Made by a program: the position numbers and the translations under genes. Shown here in pieces: positions 1 to 6,993 of a stretch of 29,926 nt of DNA. The stretch lies in contig JAUSLA010000040.1 in the NCBI GenBank assembly GCA_030646565.1, forward strand, positions 1 through 29,926. The letters are read 5' to 3'. Source of the DNA: a bacterium. GTDB taxonomy: Bacteria > Patescibacteriota > Minisyncoccia > Minisyncoccales > RBG-13-42-11. Numbering within the stretch: the first letter of the stretch is position 1; every line of letters begins with the position of its first letter. Under the pieces are notes generated by a model. The model was not told the origin of the DNA. It did no database searches and saw only the letters and a list, made by a program, of their open reading frames with translations.

Positions 1-80
1 GGGTGGAGATAAGGACGCAGTCCTCGTCGCCTACCCGAGCGAAGCGAAGGGTGGAGAAAAACGAACGTTCTTCGACTATA
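1..80. repeat. Tandem palindromic element copies at window edge
   Basis: A GGAC/GTCC stem is followed by ACCCGAG...GAAGGGTGGAG and a second stem with arms GAACG/CGTTC. These are two linked stem-loop units of the dispersed family, read in frame by the first coding sequence. Confidence 0.75.
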
Positions 81-331
81 GACGGAGAGGCAAGGCTGTG
101 AAAATTTTGATTGGAGGAATGATTTTTGCGGGACTCTATTTTATATTTTTTTCTTCTTTCAATTGGGCGTTTCCCGGTTATTCCGAGCAGGCTTGGAGTT
201 TTCAAATATTCTCTGGAATGAAAATTTTTGGAGTTCCAATAAAAGGAGTATTCCCCTTTTTTATCTTAGGAATAATATGGTCAGGATTTTATGAATGTTT
301 AACTTGGCGCGCTATTAAACGTTCCGGCTAG
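2..331 (+). CDS. Small membrane protein, 5'-truncated by window edge
   Basis: The frame is open from the first bases of the window, so the true start probably lies outside; an internal GTG at 98 is the first plausible start seen. The first 30 or so codons are read from a palindromic repeat copy. From codon 33 there is a hydrophobic helix (KILIGGMIFAGLYFIFF), a polar stretch, and a second helix (FPFFILGIIWSGFYE). The FGVP...YE pattern recalls the last helices of lycopene-cyclase-domain membrane proteins, but the usual acidic pair is replaced (GVPIKG). The family assignment is a weak inference; that it is an integral membrane protein is well supported. Confidence 0.5.
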   Translation, partial: GGDKDAVLVAYPSEAKGGEKRTFFDYRRRGKAVKILIGGMIFAGLYFIFFSSFNWAFPGYSEQAWSFQIFSGMKIFGVPIKGVFPFFILGIIWSGFYECLTWRAIKRSG

Positions 332-340
332 AATTTTTGA

Positions 341-469
341 AAAATATACAAATGCCCGGAGTGCGGACTTGAATATGAAGAAAAAGAATGGGCTGAAAAA
401 TGCGAGGCGTGGTGTAAAGAACACAGAAGCCGTAATTTAGAAATTATTGGACATGCAATCGAAAAATAA
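341..469 (+). CDS. Zinc-ribbon-like miniprotein without a canonical start
   Basis: The frame after the TGA at 338-340 reads KIYKCPECGLEYEEKEW, then CEAWCKEH and a tail ending HAIEK, about 42 residues. CPEC followed by C...WC suggests a small zinc-binding fold of a type often found as short stand-alone genes in CPR and archaea (recalled, not searched). The only in-frame candidate start is ATA 344. A TTG at 337 would give the correct frame only if one A of the following A5 run were absent. So this is a real gene with an unusual start, a frameshifted gene, or a sequencing error. It overlaps the start of the next gene. Confidence 0.5.
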   Translation, partial: KIYKCPECGLEYEEKEWAEKCEAWCKEHRSRNLEIIGHAIEK

Positions 470-1454
470 AAATTTTCTTATTATTGGGTTTTCAGCCGGT
501 TTTTCTTTATTAATTTTATATTTTTTAATTTTAAGTTTAGCCAATTCTTTTTCTCACGCAATCTCGCAGTTTAGCCAGCTTTGGTATTGGATTTTGGTTT
601 TGGCCGCAGGTTTTGGCACACAGGTCGGACTTTATTGTTTTACCCGAGCGTTAGCGAAGGGTGAAGATGAAGCGATAGCTTCATCGACTCGCCCGAAACA
701 AATAGCCAATTCTGCCACAGTTGTGGCCGTTTCGGGCAGCATTTCTTCAGGTTCTATGATTGTTTGCTGTCTTCATCATTTAGCGGACGTTTTGCCGTTC
801 ATTGGATTAGCCGGAGCGACCTTATTTTTAATTCAATATCAGACATTTTTTCTATTTTTAGGAGTTCTTTCCAATATAGTTGGCGTTACAATAATGTTAG
901 AAATTATCCAAAAACATCAATTTACGAGTCCCGTGAAACGGGACGAGTTTAAGAAGAGAACGCAGTTCTCTTCGCTTTTTGAAAAAATATCAGTTTATGA
1001 TTTGGGGCGAGTTAAAAAATTTGTCATTGTTTTCTCGCTGATTTTATTACCGGTAGTTTTCTTCATAATAAATAATCAAACAGGGCAAACTATCTCTCCC
1101 CAGCCAAAGAGCGGAGAAATTTTAACAGAAAAAATCAATCTTCCAAGCAAGATAAACTCCCAAGGTGGAATTACTTTTGAAGTTCAACCCTTAGATTTTA
1201 GTTTTGAAAAGTCTATTCAATTTGAAATAACAATTGACACTCATTCCGGTTCTCTGGATTTTGACCCGGCTAAGATTTCAGTTCTTGAAGATGGCAATGG
1301 CAACAGATATCCGGCCTTAGAGTGGCAGGGTTCTCCGGCCGGAGGCCATCATATTTCAGGTATCCTTATTTTCCCCAAGCTTAACGGTCCGGCAACCAAA
1401 CTAAAACTTACCATTCAGGATAATTTTTTAAGAATTTTTGAGTGGGAATTATAG
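453..1454 (+). CDS. Multi-pass membrane protein with two repeat insertions
   Basis: Start ATG 453 (TTG 447 is an in-frame alternative). About 333 residues. Four or five membrane helices occupy the N-terminal half, including a helix with a CCLHH motif (IVCCLHHLADVLPF), which could bind metal. Another helix follows near residue 195 and then a soluble beta-rich domain of about 120 residues ending in FEWEL. Two in-frame stretches do not look native: LAKGEDEAIASS (about 657-683) and VKRDEFKKRTQFSS (about 931-972). Both are translations of palindromic elements. It lies upstream of a Cu+-type ATPase, so a metal-related role is possible, but I do not recognise the family. Confidence 0.8.
   Translation: MQSKNKNFLIIGFSAGFSLLILYFLILSLANSFSHAISQFSQLWYWILVLAAGFGTQVGLYCFTRALAKGEDEAIASSTRPKQIANSATVVAVSGSISSGSMIVCCLHHLADVLPFIGLAGATLFLIQYQTFFLFLGVLSNIVGVTIMLEIIQKHQFTSPVKRDEFKKRTQFSSLFEKISVYDLGRVKKFVIVFSLILLPVVFFIINNQTGQTISPQPKSGEILTEKINLPSKINSQGGITFEVQPLDFSFEKSIQFEITIDTHSGSLDFDPAKISVLEDGNGNRYPALEWQGSPAGGHHISGILIFPKLNGPATKLKLTIQDNFLRIFEWEL
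642..691 (+). repeat. Bipartite palindromic element copy, in-frame in the 453 gene
   Basis: ACCCGAG...CGAAGGGTGAAG, then a stem with arms GATGAAGC/GCTTCATC. Read as AKGEDEAIASS. Nearly the same peptide occurs in bL25. Confidence 0.85.
925..975 (+). repeat. Bipartite palindromic element copy, in-frame in the 453 gene
   Basis: GAGTCCCGT/ACGGGAC stem, linker GAGTTTAAGAA, then a GAGAAC/GTTCTC stem. Read as KRDEFKKRTQFSS. Confidence 0.9.
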
Positions 1455-1461
1455 ATTAGTC

Positions 1462-1542
1462 ATGGTAGAAGAAGTATTTAAAATATCGGGGATACACTGT
1501 GGACATCGTATATTCATATATTATAAAACAACATGCAATTAA
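1462..1542 (+). pseudogene. Remnant of an HMA metal-binding domain start
   Basis: A 26-codon frame starts MVEEVFKISGIHCGH and then degenerates into IFIYYKTTCN before a stop. It matches the start of the first HMA domain of the ATPase 1.2 kb downstream (LVKEVFKIKGMHCASC) but breaks off inside the metal-binding loop. It looks like a truncated duplicate of the 5' end of the copA-like gene, left between the membrane protein and the SDR gene. Confidence 0.6.
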
Positions 1543-2435
1543 GAAATAAAGAAATTTTTATTTTTGGCGGTTCTGGTTTTGTTGGCCAGAATTTAATTGA
1601 AGGAATAATCGGAGATAATTACCAAATACGGGTTTTGGTAAGGAATAAAGAAGAAAAGGAATTACTGGAAAGAAGGGGAGTAAAAGCTGTAATCGGCGAC
1701 GTTTTGGAATTGAATACCTTTTTAAATGAAATAGAAGAGAATTCGGTAATTTTCTACTTAATACATGGTTTGAGCTGGCAAAAAGAAAAAGCCAACCTTT
1801 TGGACATTGAAGAAAGGGCAGTTGATAATTTAATTAGAGCGGCTAAAATTAAAAAAGCCCGACAGATTATTCATTTGACAGGGATTTATTTTGAAGAACA
1901 AAAATTATCTCCGCATTTTTTAGCCAGAAAATTGACCTTGGAAAAAATAAAAAATTCCGGCATTCCCTTTACGATTTTAAGAACTTCAATTATTTTTGGC
2001 AAAGGCAGCATTTCTTTTGAGATAATTAAAAATATTATTTTGAAAATCCCTCTTCTTCCCATTTTTAAATGGAGCAAATCAAGGGTTTCTCCAATCCATG
2101 TTGATGATGTTGTTTTAGCTCTAACCAAAACGATTCAAAACCCCGCATTTTTCAATAAAATTATTGATATCGGCGGACCCGAAATTTTTAGCTATGACAT
2201 TCTTTTGAAAAAAGTCGCCAAATTCTTAAAACTTAAAAGAATTTTTATAAATCTGCCGCTTAGCCCATTTTATTTGCCGGCTCTTTTTGCCGCTTATTCG
2301 ACCGGTTTTTCTATCAGAGAGGTTTACTTTTTATTTCAGAGTTTAAAAAATGACTGTTTTTGCAGCCCTGACCAATTCAAAAAATTTTTTGGGGTAGAAC
2401 CAAAATCAATTTTCGATAAAAAATTGTTTAAATAA
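1533..2435 (+). CDS. NAD(P)-binding SDR-like protein (NmrA/epimerase type)
   Basis: 300 residues. The N-terminus has a Rossmann beta strand and glycine motif (IFIFGGSGFVGQNLI, GxxGxxG) typical of extended/atypical short-chain dehydrogenases. The middle matches the family pattern of complex I NDUFA9-like and NmrA-like proteins (VIFYLIHGLSW; IIHLTGIYFEE; PFTILRTSIIFGKGS; SPIHVDDVVLAL; IDIGGPEIFSYDIL). The classical YxxxK pair is not evident, which fits the atypical group. The substrate is unknown. No clear SD precedes the ATG. It seems to have been inserted between the membrane protein and the copper ATPase, because the junction sequences on each side are duplicated. Confidence 0.85.
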   Translation: MQLRNKEIFIFGGSGFVGQNLIEGIIGDNYQIRVLVRNKEEKELLERRGVKAVIGDVLELNTFLNEIEENSVIFYLIHGLSWQKEKANLLDIEERAVDNLIRAAKIKKARQIIHLTGIYFEEQKLSPHFLARKLTLEKIKNSGIPFTILRTSIIFGKGSISFEIIKNIILKIPLLPIFKWSKSRVSPIHVDDVVLALTKTIQNPAFFNKIIDIGGPEIFSYDILLKKVAKFLKLKRIFINLPLSPFYLPALFAAYSTGFSIREVYFLFQSLKNDCFCSPDQFKKFFGVEPKSIFDKKLFK

Positions 2436-2446
2436 TTGGTAGGCAG

Positions 2447-2565
2447 GGCGATGAAAACTGCGTTTTCATCTTCACCTACCCGAGCGAAGCGAAGGGTGGA
2501 GAAGAACACGAATGTGTTCTTCGACTCGTTCCGCTTCGCTCGGGTGCGGGATGAAGACGGAGAAG
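2447..2565. repeat. Palindromic element cluster between the SDR and ATPase genes
   Basis: It contains a GATGAAAAC/GTTTTCATC stem, TTCACCTACCCGAG linker, GAAGAACAC/GTGTTCTTC stem, then CCGCTTCGCTCGGGT. At least two head-to-head units lie in the first half of the 237-nt gap between coding genes. Confidence 0.85.
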
Positions 2566-2628
2566 AAAAGAATTTTTGAGTGGAATTTAGAATAGAGATA
2601 AAATTAAAACAAAGCAGAAATTTGAATA

Positions 2629-2707
2629 GTCGATGAAGATTTACATCTTCATCTTCACCTACCCGAATCACAATGAAGGGTAGAGAAGAACGCAAGTTCT
2701 TCGATTC
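2629..2707. repeat. Palindromic element overlapping the ATPase start
   Basis: GATGAAGAT/ATCTTCATC stem, linker CACCTACCCGAATCAC, then GAAGGGTAGAG and a GAACG..AAGTTC stem. The first 13 or so codons from ATG 2673 are read from this copy. Confidence 0.85.
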
Positions 2708-5264
2708 ACTTTTGCTTCACAAAAGTTTGGTAAAAGAAGTATTTAAGATTAAAGGCATGCATTGCGCCAGTTGCGCGATGATTATTGAGCGGGCGGTTTT
2801 GAAATTGGTGGGGGTGAAATCTGCCCAGGTGAATTTTGGGTCAGAGACCCTGCTGGTTGAATATGATGAAAAGAAACTTAGCCCAAAAGATATGGAGAAA
2901 GTGATAGGGGAAGTGGGGTATAAACTTTTAGCGCCACCCGCCTCCGTCCCGTTTTCAAGCGGGACTTCGGCGGGCGAGGAAGGAAAATCATTTTTAGCCC
3001 TGAAAGTTATTGGTATGGATTCTCCTCACTGCGCAATGGTAGTTGAGCAGGCCATTAAAACCTTGTCCGGCATTGAAAAAGTGGAAGTGGATTATAACAA
3101 CGCCAGAGCTAAAGTGCTTTTTAGTCCCGAGCAAACAAACGAAGAGCAAATTGAAAAAGTAATTAGGGACGCCGGCTATAAATCAATACGAGAAACATCT
3201 GAAACCCAAAACCTTCTGGAGAAAGAAAAAATTGAGAGAGAAAAAGAGCTTTCTATTTTGAAAAAGAAGATAATAGCGGGAGCGATTCTTTCTATTCCTA
3301 TATTTTTGGGAAGTTTTCCTCAATGGTTTCCTTTCTGGCCGAGTATTTTAACAAACTATTTTATTTTATTGGTTCTAACAACACCGGTTCAGTTTTGGGT
3401 TGGCTCAAGATTTTATCGCGGTTTGGTGGTTTTATTTAAATACCGGGCGGCCGATATGAATACTTTAATAGCCATTGGCACCCTAGCCGCTTATATTTAC
3501 AGCTCGGCAATTGCTTTTTTTCCGGGATTTTTTGCCAAAGGAGGAATTGAACCTAAAGTTTATTTTGACACTTCAGCGATTATTATTACTCTGATTTTGT
3601 TCGGCAGATATCTTGAAATATTGGCTAAAGGCCGCGTTTCAGAAGCCATAAAAAAATTGATGAAACTTCAGGCAAAAACAGCCAGAGTAATCAGAAACGG
3701 CAAAGAGGAAGAATTATCTATTGAAGAGGTAATGGTTAATGACTTGGTTTTAGTCAGGCCCGGAGAAAAGATTCCGGTTGACGGCGAGGTTACAGAAGGC
3801 AGGTCTTCGGTTGACGAATCGCTGGTAACAGGGGAATCAATGCCGGTCACTAAAGAAAAAGGTTCAAAAGTAATCGGTTCAACCGTAAATCTTTCCGGCC
3901 GGCTGATTTTCAAAGCAACAAAAGTTGGAAAAGAAACTCTTTTGAGCCAAATTATTAAGCAGGTTGAACAAGCCCAGGCCTCAAAAGCGCCGATTCAAAG
4001 ATTGGCCGACTTGGTTTCAGCTTATTTTGTCCCCGCAGTTCTTGTTATTGCCATTTTGACATTTATAGTTTGGTTCTTTTTTGGACCGGAGCCGGCTTTT
4101 ATTTTCGCTTTGGTTAATTTTGTCGCTGTTTTAATTATTGCTTGTCCTTGCGCTTTGGGGCTGGCAACGCCCTTGGCAATTATGATAGGAACCGGAAATG
4201 CCGCCCTGAAAGGAATTTTGATTAAAGACGCCGAAAGTTTGGAAATTGCCCATAAGGTCAAGGTAATTATTTTGGATAAAACCGGAACTTTAACCAAGGG
4301 CAGGCCGGAATTGACCGATATCATCGCCGTCGAAGGCGATCAAAATAAAATTTTGCAATTGGCGGCTAGCTTAGAGCAATATTCCGAACATCATTTGGCA
4401 AAGCCCATTGTTGAGCGGGCTAAGAATGAAAAATTTGATTTATTTGAGGTTAAGGATTTTGAAGCGATTGCCGGCAAAGGAATAAAGGGTAATTTAATTA
4501 TTGACGGAAGGGAATTTCCTGGCCTGATTGGCAATCGGCTGTTAATGAAAGAATCCAATATCTCTTTAGGAAATTTTGAAGGCGAAGAGGACTTATCCTC
4601 TTCTTCACCCTTCGCTGCGACTTGGGTAAAAGAAATAGAAAAATTAGAAGAAGAAGGCAAGACAGTGGTGATTTTAGCTGTTGAAAATAAAATTAAGGGG
4701 TTTTTGGCTGTGGCTGACATTTTAAAAGAAACAGCTAAAGAGGCGGTCAGGGTTCTGAAAAAAGAAGGATTGGAGGTTTGGATGTTAACCGGGGACAACG
4801 AAAGGGTGGCCAAAGCTATTGCCAGGCAAGTTGGAATTGAGAATATTATGGCTGAAGTTCTGCCGCAGGAAAAAGCGGAAAAAGTTAAAGAGCTTCAAAA
4901 AAGAGGGAAATTAGTGGCGATGGCTGGAGATGGCATCAATGACGCTCCTGCTTTGGCCCAGGCGGACCTGGGAATTGCCATGGGCGAAGGCACAGATATT
5001 GCTATGGAGTCGGCCAAAGTAACTTTAATGCGTGGGGACTTAACTTTAATCCCGGAAGTAATTTCTCTTTCCAAAAGAACCTTAGCAATAATCAAACAAA
5101 ATTTATTTTGGGCATTTTTTTACAATATAGCTTTTATTCCGGTGGCGGCCGGAGTTTTGTACCCATTTTTTGGAATTTTGCTTGATCCGATTTTTGCGGC
5201 CGCTGCCATGGCATTTTCATCTCTTTCGGTGGTGCTTAATTCTCTGCGATTAAAACGAGAGTAG
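2673..5264 (+). CDS. copA: Cu+-type P1B heavy-metal-translocating ATPase
   Basis: 863 residues from ATG 2673; the native start may be TTG 2727, since codons 1-13 come from a repeat copy. HMA domain 1 has GMHCASC (C31, C34). HMA domain 2 starts near residue 108, but its motif is GMDSPHC, so only one Cys remains. The core has the actuator TGES at 386, the membrane metal site CPC at 491-493, the phosphorylation motif DKTGTLT (D535), an SEHHLAKP nucleotide-site motif, LTGDN, GDGINDAPAL, and the TM7/TM8 signatures FFYN and MAFSSLSV, which together indicate P1B-1 (Cu+/Ag+) export. Two repeat-derived stretches are in frame: between the HMA domains (PASVPFSSGTSAG) and in the nucleotide-binding domain (GEEDLSSSSPFAATW). 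Confidence 0.95.
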   Translation: MKGREERKFFDSLLLHKSLVKEVFKIKGMHCASCAMIIERAVLKLVGVKSAQVNFGSETLLVEYDEKKLSPKDMEKVIGEVGYKLLAPPASVPFSSGTSAGEEGKSFLALKVIGMDSPHCAMVVEQAIKTLSGIEKVEVDYNNARAKVLFSPEQTNEEQIEKVIRDAGYKSIRETSETQNLLEKEKIEREKELSILKKKIIAGAILSIPIFLGSFPQWFPFWPSILTNYFILLVLTTPVQFWVGSRFYRGLVVLFKYRAADMNTLIAIGTLAAYIYSSAIAFFPGFFAKGGIEPKVYFDTSAIIITLILFGRYLEILAKGRVSEAIKKLMKLQAKTARVIRNGKEEELSIEEVMVNDLVLVRPGEKIPVDGEVTEGRSSVDESLVTGESMPVTKEKGSKVIGSTVNLSGRLIFKATKVGKETLLSQIIKQVEQAQASKAPIQRLADLVSAYFVPAVLVIAILTFIVWFFFGPEPAFIFALVNFVAVLIIACPCALGLATPLAIMIGTGNAALKGILIKDAESLEIAHKVKVIILDKTGTLTKGRPELTDIIAVEGDQNKILQLAASLEQYSEHHLAKPIVERAKNEKFDLFEVKDFEAIAGKGIKGNLIIDGREFPGLIGNRLLMKESNISLGNFEGEEDLSSSSPFAATWVKEIEKLEEEGKTVVILAVENKIKGFLAVADILKETAKEAVRVLKKEGLEVWMLTGDNERVAKAIARQVGIENIMAEVLPQEKAEKVKELQKRGKLVAMAGDGINDAPALAQADLGIAMGEGTDIAMESAKVTLMRGDLTLIPEVISLSKRTLAIIKQNLFWAFFYNIAFIPVAAGVLYPFFGILLDPIFAAAAMAFSSLSVVLNSLRLKRE
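2937..2983 (+). repeat. Partial palindromic element in the copA inter-HMA linker
   Basis: Nested stem CCGCC...GGCGG outside CGTCCCG...CGGGAC. It has the module-2 form without the second stem-loop and falls in a tolerant linker. Confidence 0.6.
4581..4627 (-). repeat. Palindromic element in-frame in the copA nucleotide-binding domain
   Basis: A GAAGAGGA/TCCTCTTC stem, then TTCACCCTTCGCTGCGACTTGGGT. This is the inverse orientation of the GAAGGGTGAAGA consensus. It stays open in the ATPase frame. Confidence 0.85.
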
Positions 5265-5265
5265 T

Positions 5266-5315
5266 CATAGAGAACTGCGTTCTCTTTTCCACCCTTCGCT
5301 GCGGCTCGGGTAGGT
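5266..5315 (-). repeat. Palindromic element directly after copA
   Basis: AGAGAACTGCGTTCTCT stem, then TTCCACCCTTCGCTGCGGCTCGGGT. It begins within a few bases of the TAG stop of copA. Confidence 0.85.
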
Positions 5316-5416
5316 AATTTTGCCTGAATTCTATTCCAAAGTGCAACAAGGCTTGAGATAGAGCAGTGTACGAATGACTTCCAAAAAATCAATTTCCTTC
5401 GCTAAAATTTAATAAA

Positions 5417-5437
5417 GTTTAACACCCGACGTTAAAC
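5417..5437. promoter_or_regulatory. Perfect inverted repeat, possible operator
   Basis: GTTTAAC-acccgac-GTTAAAC, 7-bp arms and 7-nt spacer, ending 6 nt before the -35 box of the dehydrogenase promoter. It could be a repressor site. A weak terminator (hairpin then a T-rich but interrupted tail) is the alternative. Confidence 0.4.
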
Positions 5438-5443
5438 CTGTTC

Positions 5444-5471
5444 TTGTTTTTGATTTTGAGTGTAGTAGAAT
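5444..5471 (+). promoter_or_regulatory. Promoter before the FabG-like gene
   Basis: TTGTTT, 16-nt spacer, TAGAAT, followed by an A-rich leader of about 30 nt to ATG 5509. The same 16-nt spacing and TAGAAT box recur before the 16S unit and the surface protein. Confidence 0.5.
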
Positions 5472-5508
5472 GAAAGAATAAAGGTTAAAAATAAAAAAAT
5501 TAAAATTT

Positions 5509-6270
5509 ATGTTAGAACTAAAAAACAAAGTAGCTATTATTACCGGAGCCAGAAGGGGAATGGGAAAAGCCGATGCTTTACTTTTGGCGAAAGCCGGAGC
5601 AAAAGTAGTTGTTTCCGATATTTCAGAAGAAGAATGCCAGCAGGTTGTCGATGAAATAAAAAATTCAGGCGGCGAAGCAATGGCAATAAAATGCGATGTT
5701 AGTGAAAAAGAAGAAGTCGATAAGATGATTAAAAAAACAATTGAAGAATTCGGCAGAATAGATATTTTGGTGAACAACGCGGGAATCTGCCAATTCAAGC
5801 CATTTTTGGATTTAACGGAGGAGGAATGGGATAGAACGATTAATATTAATTTAAAAGGTTATTTTTTATGCGGCCAAGCCGTGGCAAAGGAAATGGCAAA
5901 ACAGAAATCAGGCGTTATTATTAATATCGCTTCTATCGCAATGGGACAGGTGGGCGTCGGGTTTCCGGCAATTACCCATTATTGCGCTTCAAAAGGCGGC
6001 ATAGTCGCAATGACAGAAGCCATGGCCTTAGAACTCGCTCCTTATAATATAAGAGTTAACGCTATCGCTCCTGGAGCCATAGACACTCCAATGGCGGCTT
6101 CCGTAAAGGACGATCCGAAGGTCTTAGAAGGGACGCTGAATCGCGTGCCTTTACGCAGGATGGGAAAACCAGAGGAAATCGCTAGCGCGGTTTTATTCTT
6201 GGCTTCAGACGCTTCTTCATATATGACCGGTTCTGTGGTTGTTGTTGATGGGGGATGGTTAGCAGGATAA
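5509..6270 (+). CDS. Short-chain dehydrogenase/reductase, FabG-like
   Basis: 253 residues, the normal length of a classical SDR. Motifs in order: cofactor loop TGARRGMG near residue 12, the acidic VVSDIS after beta2 (favours NAD over NADP), CDVS, NNAG near 90, catalytic Ser in NIASIAMG, catalytic YCASK, the IAPGAIDTPM segment and the C-terminal MTGSVVVVDGGW. It probably oxidises or reduces a small alcohol/ketone (glucose 1-dehydrogenase or 3-oxoacyl reductase class). The exact substrate cannot be read from sequence; a stand-alone FabG role is unproven here because no fatty-acid genes are adjacent. It has its own promoter-like boxes and a palindrome upstream. Confidence 0.9.
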   Translation: MLELKNKVAIITGARRGMGKADALLLAKAGAKVVVSDISEEECQQVVDEIKNSGGEAMAIKCDVSEKEEVDKMIKKTIEEFGRIDILVNNAGICQFKPFLDLTEEEWDRTININLKGYFLCGQAVAKEMAKQKSGVIINIASIAMGQVGVGFPAITHYCASKGGIVAMTEAMALELAPYNIRVNAIAPGAIDTPMAASVKDDPKVLEGTLNRVPLRRMGKPEEIASAVLFLASDASSYMTGSVVVVDGGWLAG

Positions 6271-6279
6271 TCTTCGCTC

Positions 6280-6406
6280 GGCAAGTACATCGCTGGACCG
6301 CAGAAATTCCCGCCGAGAATTTCTGCTTAGTCCTCGCTCGCTCGTCACTCGTTTCCGCTCGTGACCCCATGGCCGCTCGCTCCGGATGTCCAGCTCAATA
6401 CTTGCC
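6280..6406. repeat. Composite inverted-repeat element
   Basis: The outer arms (6280-6298 and 6388-6406) pair at 15 of 19 positions (GGCAAGTA...GCTGGAC against GTCCAGC...TACTTGCC). An inner stem has arms GCAGAAATT (6300-6308) and AATTTCTGC (6318-6326), and a third has GTCAC/GTGAC. It fills the gap between the dehydrogenase and the DUF1858 gene and differs from the main repeat family. It could be a MITE-like or structural RNA element. Confidence 0.6.
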
Positions 6407-6434
6407 TTGCTTAATATTCATAATTCGTAGGGCC

Positions 6435-6689
6435 ATGAAAATTACCAAAGATACAACTTTAGATGAAATTATTAAGGATGCCAAAGCGCAGGAAATTTTG
6501 TTAAAATACAATGTGCCGTGTTTGGGTTGCGCTTTTGCCCAGTATGAAATGAAAGAATTGAAACTTGGCGATATTTGCAAGATGTACAATATTGACATCA
6601 AAGGTTTATTAAAAGATCTGAACACCGAGTCCGCCCCTGGCGGACGAAGGGTAAAGATGAGGACGCAGCCCTCTTTGACTAAAAAATAA
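6435..6689 (+). CDS. DUF1858-type redox disulfide protein with repeat-derived tail
   Basis: 84 residues from ATG 6435 (the frame extends upstream, but that part is palindrome sequence, not protein-like). MKITKDTTLDEIIKDAKAQE...YNVPCLGCAFA is the fold of the hybrid-cluster-protein-associated redox disulfide family, with the CxxC pair in PCLGC. The native domain ends near LLKDLN; the last 18 or so residues (SAPGGRRVKMRTQPS) are read from a palindromic element. It is followed 6 nt later by a glutaredoxin-like gene, so the pair probably works in thiol redox chemistry. Confidence 0.85.
   Translation: MKITKDTTLDEIIKDAKAQEILLKYNVPCLGCAFAQYEMKELKLGDICKMYNIDIKGLLKDLNTESAPGGRRVKMRTQPSLTKK
6624..6680 (+). 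repeat. Palindromic element at the 3' end of the DUF1858 gene
   Basis: ACCGAG TCCGCC/GGCGGA CGAAGGGTAAAGATGAGG, then a second stem around ACGCAG. It replaces or extends the native C-terminus. Confidence 0.85.
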
Positions 6690-6695
6690 AATTTC

Positions 6696-6932
6696 ATGGT
6701 TGTTAAAATATTTTCTACTCCGGGTTGCGCGTATTGCCATACTCTAAAAGAATTTTTTAAAGAGAAAGGTATTCAGTTTGAAGAAATAGATGTTTCGAAA
6801 GATAAGGTAGCTCAAGAAGAAATGATTAAAAAATCCGGAGCAATGGAAGTTCCTGTTGTTGAAATAGACGATCAAATAGTAGTCGGTTTTGACAAAATAA
6901 AAATTGTTAAACTATTAAAGCTTCAAGAATAA
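6696..6932 (+). CDS. Glutaredoxin/NrdH-like thioredoxin-fold protein
   Basis: 78 residues, full length for the family. The redox centre CAYC is in VKIFSTPGCAYCHTLKEFF, the cis-Pro loop in MEVPVVEID, and the C-terminal GFDKIKIVKLL matches the glutaredoxin pattern (GFD in place of GFN/GYD). It likely reduces disulfides in the cytoplasm, perhaps with the neighbouring CxxC protein. No SD precedes the ATG. Confidence 0.9.
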   Translation: MVVKIFSTPGCAYCHTLKEFFKEKGIQFEEIDVSKDKVAQEEMIKKSGAMEVPVVEIDDQIVVGFDKIKIVKLLKLQE

Positions 6933-6934
6933 TA

Positions 6935-6989
6935 GGCGACGAGGACTGTGTCCTCGTCTTCATCTTCGCTTTCGCTATGCGAAAGCTCG
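6935..6989 (-). repeat. Palindromic element filling the gap before gap
   Basis: GGCGACGAGGAC/GTCCTCGTC stem, TTCATCTTCG linker, then GCTTTCGC/GCGAAAGC stem and CTCG. It spans almost the whole gap from the glutaredoxin stop to ATG 6994. Confidence 0.9.
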
Positions 6990-6993
6990 ATAT

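Noticed and set aside
2336..2695. Minus-strand protein of 119 residues
   Set aside because: It is mostly the reverse reading of palindromic elements plus the antisense of the SDR and ATPase genes.
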